A DNA stretch of 64,000 nt from Micromonosporaceae bacterium KJ-029 (GCA_005402585.1 BIFP01000008.1:1-64000); one strand, 5' to 3'; positions 9,080-18,103 are shown, counted from the first letter of the stretch. Translations and numbers: made by a program. The notes: a model not told the origin generated them from the sequence alone.

Positions 9080-9949
9080 GTGACCGCCGCCCTCGCCCCC
9101 GCCGTGCTCGACGCGGCCGCCTGGCAGGCCCGCCACCGGGCCCACGAGGAACGGGTGGACGCCTGGCTCACCCCTCACCTGGCCCGCCGCCGTCGCGGCG
9201 AGAAGCACCCGGTGGAGGATTTCCTCTTCACCTACTACTCGTACCGGCCGGCCCAGCTGCGGCGGTGGCACCCGGGCGCCGGGGTGGTCCTGCGCGACGC
9301 CGACCCCGCCGACCTCGGCCCGGACTACCACGCCCTCCCGGCCGGGGTCACCCTCGACACCGAGGCGGTACGCACCCGGCGCGCCGACTCGGTGCGGTGG
9401 ATCACGACCCTGCTCGCCGCGACCGCAGGGCGGCCGGCGCACCTGGGCTGCTTCGGGATGCACGAGTGGGCGATGGTCTACCGGCAGAGCCAGCAGGAGC
9501 TTCGGCACAACGCCTGGCCGCTGCGGCTGACCCCGGAACGCACCGCCGAGGTCGTCGAGGAGCGCGGCGTACGGTGCAGCCACTTCGACGCGTACCGCTT
9601 CTTCACCGCGCCGGCCCGGCCGCTCAACGTGCTGCGCCCGACCCGGGAGACGCAGCACGCCCACGAGCAGCCCGGCTGCCTACACGCCAACATGGACCTG
9701 TACAAGTGGGCGTACAAGCTCTCTCCGCTGGTGCCGTCGGAACTCGTCGCCGACTGCTTCGAGTTGGCCAGAGAGATCCGGACTCTGGACATGCGGGCCT
9801 CCCCGTACGACCTCGCCGACCTGGGCTGTCCGCCCGTCAAGGTCGAGACCGCCGACGGCCGGCACGAGTACGTGCGGGCGCAGCGGGAGTTCGCCGAGCG
9901 GGCCGCCGTGCTGCGTGCCCGCCTGCTGGCCGCGATACCCGCCGCCTGA
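9080..9949 (+). CDS. Conserved actinobacterial protein, often annotated 3-methyladenine DNA glycosylase
   Basis: 289 aa, GTG start 33 bases after the preceding gene; no clear ribosome site precedes it. Recognisable segments include HPVEDFLFTYYSYRPAQLRRWHPG, GCFGMHEWAMVYRQ, RHNAWPLRL, HFDAYRFF and ETQHAHEQPGCLHANMDLYKWAYKL. I recall this family carrying the label 3-methyladenine DNA glycosylase in actinobacterial genomes, but I see neither a helix-hairpin-helix nor an AlkA-like motif, so that function should be treated as unproven. The His/Glu/Asp-rich conserved blocks could suggest metal binding. Confidence 0.8.
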   Translation: MTAALAPAVLDAAAWQARHRAHEERVDAWLTPHLARRRRGEKHPVEDFLFTYYSYRPAQLRRWHPGAGVVLRDADPADLGPDYHALPAGVTLDTEAVRTRRADSVRWITTLLAATAGRPAHLGCFGMHEWAMVYRQSQQELRHNAWPLRLTPERTAEVVEERGVRCSHFDAYRFFTAPARPLNVLRPTRETQHAHEQPGCLHANMDLYKWAYKLSPLVPSELVADCFELAREIRTLDMRASPYDLADLGCPPVKVETADGRHEYVRAQREFAERAAVLRARLLAAIPAA

Positions 9950-10095
9950 TCCCCACGACGCCCGTCTGATCCCCGCAAACCCCACCTGATCCCGGCGCCC
10001 GCCCGAGGCCAGGCGAGCCCCGCCCGAACCAGGCGAGGCCGCCGGACGGTGGAGCCGGGGTCGGGCCCTGGTCCGGACCCGACCCGACCGGGCCG

Positions 10096-11044
10096 TCAGG
10101 ACCGCGTGCAGCTCACGGCCGGGGCGGTGTTGGTGCCACCGGCGGTACCGAGGAAGCCGAAGGTCGTCTGCGCGCCGGGCGCCAGGGCACCGTTCCAGCT
10201 CACGTTGCGTGCCGTGACCGTCGACCCACTCTGGGCCACCTCGGCGTTCCACGCCTGGGTGACCCGCTGACCGTCGGTGAAGCCGAATCGGACGACCCAG
10301 CCGGCGATCGAGCCGACTCCCGAGTTACGGACGGTCACCTCGGCCTGGAACCCGCCCTGCCACTGGTTGACCAGCTGATAGCTCGCGACACAGCCGGCCG
10401 ACGTGGGGGTCGCGGTGGGCGTGGGGGTCGAGGTGGGCGTGGCCGTCGGGGTGGGCGTGGCGGTGGGGGTTGGGGTGGCCGTGGGAGTCGGCGTCGGTAC
10501 GCCGCCCAGGGCCGCGGTCAGCGCCGGGTACCACCGGTCGGAGATCTTCCGGTCGCCGGCGGCATTGGGATGCACCCCGTCATAGGTGTCGGTGGCGGTG
10601 CTGAAGCCGGTTGGCGGGGGCGATGTTGCTCCACACGTCGTTGGTGCCGAAGTGCATGAGTACGACGTCGGGCCGGGTCGCCGACAGCCATCCTGGCAGC
10701 AGGTTCTGGTTGGCCACGTTGGTGACCAGGGCACCGCCGTGGCCCTCGTTGTCGCCGTCGTACGGCTGACCGCAGCCCTGCGGGCCGAGCGTGCCGACGA
10801 AGTCGACGGCGGTGTACCCGCCCGCCTGGAGGCGGTTCCAGAGCAGGGCCCGCCAGCAGCCCGGGGACCCGGTGATCGAGTCGCCGAGCGGCATGACCCG
10901 CACCGGGGCGGCCGCCGACGCCGCCGACGGCGGCGCGGTCGCGGAACTGGCCGGCGGGGCGGGCAGCGCCGACCACGCGGCGACGGCGAGGACGACGGCC
11001 ACGAGCGCGGCCATGGGAGCGTTGAGCAGAGACCTTCGGAGCAT
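10096..11044 (-). pseudogene. Secreted SGNH/GDSL esterase with CBM2 module, broken by an internal out-of-frame deletion
   Basis: The 5' part (ATG 11044, AGGAG upstream) encodes a signal peptide, the block I motif MPLGDSITGSPGCW, the block III motif HFGTNDVWSNIAP, then runs out of frame to a stop near 10580. In another frame, directly at about 10606-10618, reading resumes with TGFSTATDTYDGVHPNAAGD (block V Asp/His), a Pro-Thr repeat linker (about 10411-10500) and a complete C-terminal CBM2 cellulose-binding module (GCVASYQLVNQWQGGFQAEV onwards). In intact family members about 60-70 residues separate NIAP from TGFSTATDTYDG, so a deletion of roughly 200 bases that is not a multiple of three removed them. 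The esterase is almost certainly inactive. Confidence 0.85.
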
Positions 11045-11166
11045 GGTGGAGGAACTCCTGTCACGTGTCGAGGGTGCGGTGTGACAACCCTGGTGCTCCC
11101 GCAGGCATTCAACCAAGAGAAGCGATAAGCATCAATGCGCCCGGCTGCTCCCTGGGCCCGCGGGGA

Positions 11167-11592
11167 TCAGTCGCCGTCGACTCGGCGGTCGCGTTTGCGC
11201 TGGGAGCGGCGTTTCTTGTCGGCCAGCCGGCGTTCCTTCGCAGCGCGCGAGGGGCGGGTCGGACGGCGCGGCGGGGGCGGCGGGGCGACCGCCTCGCGCA
11301 GCAGTGCGAGCAGCCGCTCCCGGGCCGCTTCGCGGTTGGCCAGCTGCGCCCGGTGCTCGCTCGCGGCGATGGTCAGCACGCCGTCGACCAGCCGCCCGGC
11401 GAGCCGGTCCAGCGCCCGGGCGCGCAGCGCTTCCGGGACGCTCGGCGAGTTGGCCAGGTCGAAGCTCAGCTCGACCCGGGAGTCCGCGGTGTTGACACCC
11501 TGCCCACCCGGCCCGGACGACCGGGAGAAGCGCTCCCGCAGCTCGGCGGCGGGGACGGCCCACCGGTCAGTCACCCGCAGTCCGTCGTCCAC
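11167..11592 (-). CDS. arfB: Alternative ribosome-rescue peptidyl-tRNA hydrolase ArfB
   Basis: 141 aa, the normal ArfB/YaeJ size. The GGQ catalytic motif is at residues 29-31 in SSGPGGQGVNTADSRVEL, and a basic C-terminal tail (RRPTRPSRAAKERRLADKKR onward) should occupy the empty mRNA channel of stalled ribosomes. It hydrolyses peptidyl-tRNA on non-stop complexes. It is followed upstream on the same strand, 9 bases away, by the small membrane protein gene, possibly cotranscribed. Confidence 0.93.
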   Translation of the reverse strand: MDDGLRVTDRWAVPAAELRERFSRSSGPGGQGVNTADSRVELSFDLANSPSVPEALRARALDRLAGRLVDGVLTIAASEHRAQLANREAARERLLALLREAVAPPPPPRRPTRPSRAAKERRLADKKRRSQRKRDRRVDGD

Positions 11593-11601
11593 GCCCTGAG
11601 G

Positions 11602-11898
11602 CTAACGTGCCGGCCGCTCGTCGGGAGCAGTGCTCGGGTTCGGCGCCGCGGGGGTCGGCTCGTCGCTCCCCCCGGCGGCGGCGTAGGCGACCGCCCCGAT
11701 CAGGAGCAGGGCGATCACGCCGATCTTCGTGGTGACCACCTTGATCAGCAGCCACGCGGCGCGACGGGCGCCGGGCACGGTCTTCTTCGCGGTTCGGTAG
11801 TCGTTCCAACCGCGCCGGGCGCGCGCGTACGACGACCCGACACCACTTCCGATGATGACGCCCACCAGCAGGAGGGCCGCAATGACAGGACGCTCCAC
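11602..11898 (-). CDS. Small membrane protein, function unknown
   Basis: 98 aa with a GTG start; no good ribosome site is visible, so the start is uncertain. Two hydrophobic segments lie at about residues 5-22 and 58-76, separated by a basic cytoplasmic loop (YARARRGWNDYRTAKKTVPG), and a Pro/Ala-rich tail follows. It sits 9 bases before arfB on the same strand. No family recognised. Confidence 0.65.
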   Translation of the reverse strand: MERPVIAALLLVGVIIGSGVGSSYARARRGWNDYRTAKKTVPGARRAAWLLIKVVTTKIGVIALLLIGAVAYAAAGGSDEPTPAAPNPSTAPDERPAR

Positions 11899-12007
11899 CC
11901 ACGCCAGTATCCATACTCAGCGTAATATTTCCATTCCCCGATCACCTGTCGCCAAAACCCGACAGTTGCCCCGATCCCTCCGTAATCGGACAGTCACTCT
12001 GCGCACA

Positions 12008-12871
12008 TCAGCCGCCCTTGCCGATGATCGTGTCGGCGGTCTGCTGCACCTGGTCGATCGGAATGGCGAACCCGATGCCGATCGAACCGTTGCCGTCGAT
12101 CGTGGCGATCGCGGTGTTCACCCCGACCACCTCACCCCGCGCGTTGACCAGCGGTCCGCCGGAGTTGCCCGGATTGATCGAGGCATCGGTCTGCACCGCC
12201 CGGTGCCGGTTGTCACCGAGCCGCACCTGGCGGTCGAGCGCGCTGACGATGCCGGCGGTAACCGTGCCGGGCAGCCCCAGCGGTGACCCGACGGCCAGCA
12301 CCGGCTCGCCGACCCGGGTCGACCCCGGCTTGGCCAGCGGCAGCGGCGTCAGCCCGGCCGACGGGGGCACCTTCAGCACCGCGAGATCGCTGCCCGGCTC
12401 CCGGCCGACCACCTCCGCGGTGAACCGCCGGCCGTCCGGCAACTCCACCGTCACCGGGCCGCCGCGCCCCTTGGCCAGGATGTGGTCGTTGGTGATGATG
12501 TGCTGCTCGGCGTCCACGGCGAAGCCGGAGCCGTTCGCCGACTGGCCGCCGGCCCCGCCCACCAGCACCGACACCACCCCGGGCACGGTGTTCTCGGCGG
12601 CGGTGACCAGTTCGGCCGGCACCGGTGCGGCCGACGCCGCGGCCGGGCCGGGGCCGCCGTCGCGGCTGGCCACCCAGCCACCTGCCAGTGCCCCCGAGCC
12701 GGTGGAGAGCGCCACCACCGCCAGCCCCGCCAGCAGCCGCCGGTTCCAGCTCCACGGCGCCCGGTTCCGCGCCCCCGCGGCTCCGTCCGGCCGCCCCCGC
12801 CCGTCCGGGTCGAGGTCCGGCGAGACGAACCATGGCCCCCGCGGCTCACCCAGTCCGGTCTGCACTGCCAT
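12008..12871 (-). CDS. Membrane-anchored trypsin-like (HtrA/S1C) serine protease without PDZ domain
   Basis: 287 aa; ATG at 12871 with AGGAG about 8 bases upstream. Residues 1-43 are cytoplasmic, one TM spans about 45-66 and the protease domain lies outside. The triad is H130 (ITNDH), D162 (GSDLAVLKV) and S237 in NPGNSGGPLV. GSGFAVDAEQHIITNDHILA and AVQTDASINPGNSGGPLVN are DegP-like. No PDZ follows: the protein ends soon after IGIGFAIPID. It is the last gene of a moxR-DUF58-VWA set on the same strand, 70 bases after the VWA gene, so it may act on the same envelope assembly process. Confidence 0.92.
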   Translation of the reverse strand: MAVQTGLGEPRGPWFVSPDLDPDGRGRPDGAAGARNRAPWSWNRRLLAGLAVVALSTGSGALAGGWVASRDGGPGPAAASAAPVPAELVTAAENTVPGVVSVLVGGAGGQSANGSGFAVDAEQHIITNDHILAKGRGGPVTVELPDGRRFTAEVVGREPGSDLAVLKVPPSAGLTPLPLAKPGSTRVGEPVLAVGSPLGLPGTVTAGIVSALDRQVRLGDNRHRAVQTDASINPGNSGGPLVNARGEVVGVNTAIATIDGNGSIGIGFAIPIDQVQQTADTIIGKGG

Positions 12872-12941
12872 ACGTACGCTCCTCACGTGTGCGGCCGGCG
12901 AAGGCCACTCCTGCGGGCCGGCCGAGCTGCGCCGGTACGAG

Positions 12942-13901
12942 TCAGGGCAGGCGGGAGAACCACCGCATCGAGCCGAACGCCGCCCCCATCGCGAACACCA
13001 GCCCCAGCCCGATGAACCGGGCCGAGACGTCCTGCCGTACCGTCCGCCAGCCCACCGAGCTGCCGATGTCGTCGTAGACGGCGCGCAGCTCGTCGCTCGT
13101 GCCGGCCTGGTGGAAGCCGCCCCCGGTCTGCTCGGCGACGGCCTGCAACGTCTCCCCGTCCACCGGCACCTGGATCGGCCGTCCGCCACGGTCGACGAAG
13201 CCGCTCGGCGTTCCGAACGAGATCGTGTGCACCGGCACCTCGACCGCGACGGCGGCCGCGGCGGCCTCCATCGGGTCCATGCCCGAGGTGTTCGCCCCGT
13301 CGGAGAGCAGGATGATCCGGGCCGGCGGCGGCTCGGTGGCGGCCTTGTCGTCCAACGCCTGCACCGCGCCCAGGGAGGTGCTGATGGCCTCACCGATCGC
13401 GGTGCCCTGCACCCCGGTCACCCCCTCGGCGAGACGGTCGAGGCCGTTGTGCAGCGCCTCGCGGTCGGTGCTCGGCGGCACCAGCACCGCGGCGCTGCCG
13501 GCGAAGGCCACCAGCCCGACGTTGAACTCCGCGGGCAGGCCATCCACGAACCGCCGGGCGGCGCTCTTGGCCGCGCCGAGCCGATCCGGCTCGACGTCGG
13601 TGGCGAGCATCGAGGTGGACACGTCCACGGCCACCATCACGGTGGCGCGTTCCCGGGGCACCCGGACCTCGGCGGTGGGGCGGGCGAAGCCGACGACGAG
13701 CAGCGCCAGCATGGCCAGGAACAGGCCGGCCGGCAGGTGCCGACGCCAGGTCGGGCGCTGCGGCGCCACCCGGTCGAGCAACCGCAGGTTGGTGAACCGG
13801 ACGGCGTACCGGCTGCGGCGACGCTGCGCCACCAGGTAGGCCACGGCCAGGGCGAGCACCCCGAGCAGCAGCCAGAGCCGGACGGGCGACTGCCAGATCA
13901 T
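12942..13901 (-). CDS. BatA-like membrane protein with von Willebrand factor A domain
   Basis: 319 aa. TM segments lie at about residues 5-24 and 56-73 and at the C-terminus (about 295-313), with a VWA domain between. The metal-ion-dependent adhesion site is complete: DVSTS at 93-97, the Thr in GTAIGEA and the Asp in LLSDGAN. The start overlaps the stop of the DUF58 gene (ATGA), indicating translational coupling. MoxR-DUF58-VWA systems act as AAA+ chaperone-like modules that activate or assemble metal-dependent or envelope proteins; the substrate here is unknown. Confidence 0.92.
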   Translation of the reverse strand: MIWQSPVRLWLLLGVLALAVAYLVAQRRRSRYAVRFTNLRLLDRVAPQRPTWRRHLPAGLFLAMLALLVVGFARPTAEVRVPRERATVMVAVDVSTSMLATDVEPDRLGAAKSAARRFVDGLPAEFNVGLVAFAGSAAVLVPPSTDREALHNGLDRLAEGVTGVQGTAIGEAISTSLGAVQALDDKAATEPPPARIILLSDGANTSGMDPMEAAAAAVAVEVPVHTISFGTPSGFVDRGGRPIQVPVDGETLQAVAEQTGGGFHQAGTSDELRAVYDDIGSSVGWRTVRQDVSARFIGLGLVFAMGAAFGSMRWFSRLP

Positions 13902-14923
13902 GCGGCGCCTCCTCGCTGCGGCCCGGCCGGCGCGGCGGCCAGGCGGCGCTGCGCGTGCACGTGCCGCACGATGTCGGCCGTCCAGTCCCGGTCGGTACGC
14001 AACGACAGGTGTGTCGCGCCGGCCCGGCGTACCGCCTGCCGAAGCTGGTTGCGCTGGGCGGCGGCGGCCGCCGCGTACCGCTCACGCAGCTGCCGGTCAC
14101 CGGTCCAGACCTCGCGGCGGGCGCCGGTCTCCGGATCGACGAGAGTGATCAGCCCGACATCCGGCAGCTCCAGCTCGCGCGGATCGGTGACCTCCACCGC
14201 GAGCACCTGGTGCCGCACGGTCAGCCGGCGCAGCGGCCGTTCCCAGGCGGCCGGTAGTCGCGGATCGTCGGGCAGGCCGTCGAGGAAGTCCGAGACCACC
14301 ACCACCAGACCACGCCGGTTGGCCACCCGGTGCACCGCCGCCAGCGCGCCGGCCAGGTCGACCGCGCCGAGCCTCGGCCGGGCCAGCGCGTCGTCCGTGT
14401 CGTGGCCGCCCACGCGGGGCGCGGCCAGCAGCCCGCGCAGCAGCCCGATCAGATGGGTACGCCCACTGCGCGCAGGCACCCGGTGCAGGCCGTACGGGGT
14501 GAGCACCTGCGCGCCGAGGCGGTTGCCCGGCCCGGCGGTGAGGAAGCCGACGGTGGCGACCGCGGCCACGGCCAGTTCCCGCTTGTCCAGTTCGGCGGTG
14601 CCGTACTCCATGCTGGGGCTGGCGTCGACCAGTACCCAGGTGGTCAGTTCCCGGTCGGCGTCGACCTCCCGTACGTGCGGGACGGTGGTGCGGGCGGTCA
14701 CCGCCCAGTCCATCCGTCGTACCTCGTCCTCACCGGGCCGGTACTCCCGGCTGCCCGCGGGTTCACTGCCCGGTCCGGGCAGCAGGCCGTGACGCTCGCC
14801 GTGCAGCATGCCGTCGAGCCGCCGGGTGACGGTGAGTTCCAGCCGACGCAGCCGCTGGTCGGGGGTGAGGTCGGTCAGCCCCGGATCCGCCGGTACGGGC
14901 ACCGGGGCCGCGCGTCCCATCAC
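13898..14923 (-). CDS. DUF58 family protein of the MoxR-VWA module
   Basis: 341 aa. GTG at 14923 overlaps the moxR stop (GTGA); ATG at 14920 is the alternative. The family signature block GSEPAGSREYRPGEDEVRRMDW occurs near residue 50-75 (given here with its key residues G-S-R-EYRPGED-RRMDW), followed by ELTTWVLVDASPSMEYGT, a VWA-like strand with a DxSxS-type site, and LVVVVSDFLDG. DUF58 proteins sit between MoxR ATPases and VWA proteins in conserved operons. Overlaps on both sides show it is made together with its partners. Confidence 0.9.
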   Translation of the reverse strand: MMGRAAPVPVPADPGLTDLTPDQRLRRLELTVTRRLDGMLHGERHGLLPGPGSEPAGSREYRPGEDEVRRMDWAVTARTTVPHVREVDADRELTTWVLVDASPSMEYGTAELDKRELAVAAVATVGFLTAGPGNRLGAQVLTPYGLHRVPARSGRTHLIGLLRGLLAAPRVGGHDTDDALARPRLGAVDLAGALAAVHRVANRRGLVVVVSDFLDGLPDDPRLPAAWERPLRRLTVRHQVLAVEVTDPRELELPDVGLITLVDPETGARREVWTGDRQLRERYAAAAAAQRNQLRQAVRRAGATHLSLRTDRDWTADIVRHVHAQRRLAAAPAGPQRGGAA

Positions 14924-15969
14924 GCGGCTGCCAGGTCAGGCGCGTACTCCGGTTGTTCGGTGGCCACCCGGGGCGGCGGGACCACCTCGACCAGCCGGCG
15001 CACCACGGACTCGGCGGTCACCCCGTCGGCGACCGCGTCGAAGGAGAGCACCAGCCGATGCGCCAACACGTCCACCGACAGCTCTCGGACGTCGTCCGGC
15101 AGTACGTACTCCCGGCCCCGCAGCAGGGCCTGGGCGCGGGCGGCGGCGACCAGGCCGAGGGTGGCGCGCGGGCTGGCACCGTAGGCGAGCAGCGGGGCGA
15201 TTTCGGGTAGCCCGAACCGGCCCGGGTCGCGGGTGGCGAGGATGAGCCGGACCACGTATTCGGCGATGGCATGGTGCACGAAGACCTGGGTGGCGCAGAC
15301 CTGGAGTTCGCGCAACCGCTCCGGGCCGAGCACCCGGTGCGCCGTCGGACGGTCCGCGCTCATCCGGTAGAGGATGGCCAGTTCGTCGGCGCCGTCGGGA
15401 TAGTCGACCACGACCTTCATGAGGAAGCGGTCCCGCTGCGCCTCGGGCAGCTGGTAGACCCCCTCCGACTCGATCGGGTTCTGGGTGGCCAGCACGAGGA
15501 ACGGTTCCGGTACCCGGTAGCTGCGTCCGCCGATGGAGACCTGCCGCTCGGCCATGGCCTCCAGCAGCGCCGACTGCACCTTCGCCGGGGCCCGGTTGAT
15601 CTCGTCGGCGAGCACCAGGTTCGCCATGACCGGGCCCAGCTCGACGTCGAAGCTCTCCTTCGACGCCCGGTAGATGCGGGTGCCGACGATGTCGGAGGGT
15701 ACGAGGTCGGGGGTGAACTGGATCCGGGAGAAGGTGCCGCCGACCACCGTGGCGAGGGTCTGCGCGGCGAGTGTCTTGGCCACCCCGGGCACGCCCTCCA
15801 GCAGGCAGTGCCCGTCGGCGATCAGGGCGGTGAGCAGGCGTTCGACGAGCCGATCCTGCCCGACGATCACGCGTTTGACCTCGAAGAGCGTCTGGTCCAG
15901 CTCGGCTGCGGCCGCGTCGGGATCGGCCGGGCTGGGCAGGCTGGCCATGGTGTCCGAGATGTCCGTCAC
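14920..15969 (-). CDS. moxR: MoxR-family AAA+ ATPase
   Basis: 349 aa from the GTG at 15969, which has a weak GGGAAG upstream; ATG at 15948 is an alternative. Walker A is GVPGVAKT, Walker B is LVLADEINRAP, sensor 1 is LATQNPIE, and EGVYQLPEAQRDRFLMK is the MoxR signature. The C-terminal lid contains YGASPRATLGLVAAARAQALLRGREYVLPDDV. It is the first gene of a four-gene operon with DUF58, VWA and a trypsin-like protease. MoxR ATPases drive maturation of protein complexes using the VWA partner as metal-dependent adaptor. Confidence 0.95.
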   Translation of the reverse strand: MTDISDTMASLPSPADPDAAAAELDQTLFEVKRVIVGQDRLVERLLTALIADGHCLLEGVPGVAKTLAAQTLATVVGGTFSRIQFTPDLVPSDIVGTRIYRASKESFDVELGPVMANLVLADEINRAPAKVQSALLEAMAERQVSIGGRSYRVPEPFLVLATQNPIESEGVYQLPEAQRDRFLMKVVVDYPDGADELAILYRMSADRPTAHRVLGPERLRELQVCATQVFVHHAIAEYVVRLILATRDPGRFGLPEIAPLLAYGASPRATLGLVAAARAQALLRGREYVLPDDVRELSVDVLAHRLVLSFDAVADGVTAESVVRRLVEVVPPPRVATEQPEYAPDLAAA

Positions 15970-16156
15970 GGTGCTTGCTTCCCGAGGCAGCCATCGGACA
16001 AACGTCGGAATTTCCGGCCGTCCGTGGCCCAGACGTCGCGCCGGCACCGTTACGGAGGTGGACCGCCGGTACCGCGCAAAGGGGCCGGGCATTGACCGTC
16101 AGGGCGGAAGCGGGGACGGTCCGGACGCCCACCCCGCTGGGGTCACCTGACGACGC

Positions 16157-16183
16157 CGGCCCCCGTCTGGCGGACGGGGGCCG
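16157..16183 (-). terminator. Terminator hairpin after the 16198-16704 gene
   Basis: Perfect 11-bp stem (16157-16167 and 16173-16183), loop TGGCG, starting 15 bases past the stop on the minus strand; short flanking complementarity extends it. Confidence 0.65.
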
Positions 16184-16197
16184 ACGTCGTGCTCGGA

Positions 16198-16704
16198 TCA
16201 GCGGTGCACAACGAGGTGGAACGGCAGGTCGACAGCGACTCCGGCGGAGTTGCGGGTCTGGATGAACACCCCGTTCGGCGTGAGCAGGCGCGGCGCCACC
16301 GAGACCTCCCCACCAGGCGGGATGCAGCACGAGTCCGACCGGCCGACCGTCACGACGAAGACCGCCGTGGCGACGTTGCCGCCGAACTGCACCTCGTACT
16401 GCCCGACGCCGTACTTGATGACGACACCGTCGCCCCGGGCCTTGATGCCGTTGCCGTTGACCACCGTCCGGTAGAGGTCGGTGGAGGCGGCGGCGACGTC
16501 ACCCTTGGCGAGCAGGGCCCTCGCGCTGTTCAGCGACGCCGTGGTGACCGCCGGCTGCTGCGCCCCACGGCTCGCGGGCTTGGCGGCCTCGACCGGAGCC
16601 TTGGCGGCCGTGGGCTGCGCGGCGGCGATCCCGCCGCCGGCCAGCGCCAGTGCCAGTGCCGCGATCGCCACCGCGGCCGCCTTACGTCGGAAAAAACTGG
16701 GCAT
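16198..16704 (-). CDS. Secreted protein of unknown function
   Basis: 168 aa from ATG 16704, preceded by AGGGAGA; the frame is open further upstream but without a ribosome site. A clear Sec signal peptide (FFRRKAAAVAIAALALALAGG, cut near AAA-Q) is followed by a low-complexity Ala/Pro stretch and a beta-rich domain of about 110 residues with a vicinal Cys pair (SDSCCIPPGGEVSV). No family recognised. It stands alone, with a long untranslated leader (see 16910-16939). Confidence 0.8.
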   Translation of the reverse strand: MPSFFRRKAAAVAIAALALALAGGGIAAAQPTAAKAPVEAAKPASRGAQQPAVTTASLNSARALLAKGDVAAASTDLYRTVVNGNGIKARGDGVVIKYGVGQYEVQFGGNVATAVFVVTVGRSDSCCIPPGGEVSVAPRLLTPNGVFIQTRNSAGVAVDLPFHLVVHR

Positions 16705-16909
16705 GACAGGTCTCCCTTGGTGACCGTGGAGATACGGCCGACCCGCAGCACGCGGGACGGATATTGCCTTTTCCGAGCCGGGCGACAATGAGCGCGTACC
16801 GTCGGCAAACTTCATTTGGGGATCGCACCTGACGACGGCCGCACCCAACGGCCTACATGCATCCTGAGCTGGGATTACTACCTCCGGCTGCGGCCTCCCG
16901 ACCAGCTGG

Positions 16910-16939
16910 AACGTAGCACCGTAAAATGCCAGGGGTCAA
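16910..16939 (-). promoter_or_regulatory. Sigma-70-like promoter and long 5' leader of the secreted-protein gene
   Basis: On the minus strand TTGACC (16934-16939) is followed after 18 bases by TACGTT (16910-16915), a good housekeeping-type pair. The transcript would begin near 16903 and have a leader of about 200 nt before the ATG at 16704, containing several GC-rich stems. The stretch 16705-17095 (391 bases) holds no gene that I can see apart from this leader and the start region of the divergent gene at 17096. I compared the leader mentally with c-di-AMP and c-di-GMP riboswitch consensus sequences and found no convincing match. Confidence 0.45.
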
Positions 16940-17095
16940 TAGCGATCACCATTTCTTCAACCCACCCGATCAACGCCGTTAAATTGTGAGAAGTGAACTC
17001 GGAGGCGATTCACGAAAACCATTCGGCGATTCGGCTCCGCGCATCGACCTCGGCTTCCGGCACGCCACCACGACACCGGCCCTAGACTTGCCGCT

Positions 17096-18103
17096 GTGAA
17101 GATCACGGTCGGCCGGCGATCCCTGCAACTGTCGATGTGGACGGCGCTCTGCTGGCTCGCCGTCGCGCCGGGCGCGGGATGGGCGGTGGCCCGGCTGGTG
17201 GGTCTGGACCGGGGACCGTTGGTGCAGCTGCTGGCCTTCACCCCGTACGTGGCGGCGGGGAGCCTGGCGCCGCTGGTGCTCGCGCTCGCGCTGCGGCGCC
17301 GCTGGCCGGCGGTCGTCGCGGCGCTGACCACCGTGGTGCTGCTCGCACTGGTGGTTCCCCGCGCACTGCCCACGACGCAGCCGTCGCCCGGCGGGCCGAC
17401 GGTGCGGGTACTCACCGCCAACCTGCTCGCCGGCGCCGCCGACCCGCAGACGCTGGTCGACCTGGTCCGCACCGAGCGCGTCGACCTGCTCGTCGTGCAG
17501 GAGTTCACCCCGACGGCCGAGGCCGAACTGGATCGGCTCGGGCTCGACCGGTTGCTGCCGTACCGGCAGCTCAACCCGGTCGTCGGCACTCCCGGCTCCG
17601 GCCTCTACGCCCGCCACCCGATCAGCGACGGCGGCATCCGCCAGCTACGCGGCGGGTGGGGCTTCACCCAGGCGTACGCGACGGTGGCGGTGCCCGGCGC
17701 GCCCCCGGTACGGGTCGAGTCGGCGCACCCGGCGGCGCCGTACGCGCTGGACCAGACCGGCTACTGGCGCGCCGACCTGGCCGCCCAGCCGGCGGCCACC
17801 CCGGACGGACCGCTGAGCATCCTCGCCGGGGACTTCAACGCCACTCTCGACCACGCACCGCTGCGCGCCCTGCTCGACACCGGCTACGCCGACGCCGCCG
17901 CCTCGGTCGGCGCCGGGCTCACCGGCACCTGGGGCCCGTACGACGGCGACGCCATCCCGCCCGTGGTGATCGACCACGTGCTCGTCGACCGCCGGATCGC
18001 GGTACGCGCCGTGGCGGTGCACCCGCTGCCCGGCAGCGACCACCGCATGGTCCTGGCCGAGCTACGACTGCCAGGCGCCGACGCGCCGGGCGGCGGTGGG
18101 TGA
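17096..18103 (+). CDS. Membrane-anchored endonuclease/exonuclease/phosphatase-family protein
   Basis: 335 aa, GTG start. Three hydrophobic segments in the first 90 residues are followed by an EEP domain: VRVLTANLLAG, the catalytic Glu in LVVQEFTPTAE, GLYARHP, VESAHPAAP, the GDFNATLDH motif, VIDHVLVD and PGSDHRMVLAEL. Typical of actinobacterial exported EEP enzymes; the substrate is unknown. Its stop codon is the first three bases of a GGGGCCCC-type palindrome shared with the convergent cimA. Confidence 0.9.
   Translation: MKITVGRRSLQLSMWTALCWLAVAPGAGWAVARLVGLDRGPLVQLLAFTPYVAAGSLAPLVLALALRRRWPAVVAALTTVVLLALVVPRALPTTQPSPGGPTVRVLTANLLAGAADPQTLVDLVRTERVDLLVVQEFTPTAEAELDRLGLDRLLPYRQLNPVVGTPGSGLYARHPISDGGIRQLRGGWGFTQAYATVAVPGAPPVRVESAHPAAPYALDQTGYWRADLAAQPAATPDGPLSILAGDFNATLDHAPLRALLDTGYADAAASVGAGLTGTWGPYDGDAIPPVVIDHVLVDRRIAVRAVAVHPLPGSDHRMVLAELRLPGADAPGGGG

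Noticed and set aside
16705..16910. A c-di-AMP or c-di-GMP riboswitch in the leader of the secreted-protein gene
   Set aside because: Key consensus segments of both classes are missing when read on the minus strand; kept only as an unclassified leader.
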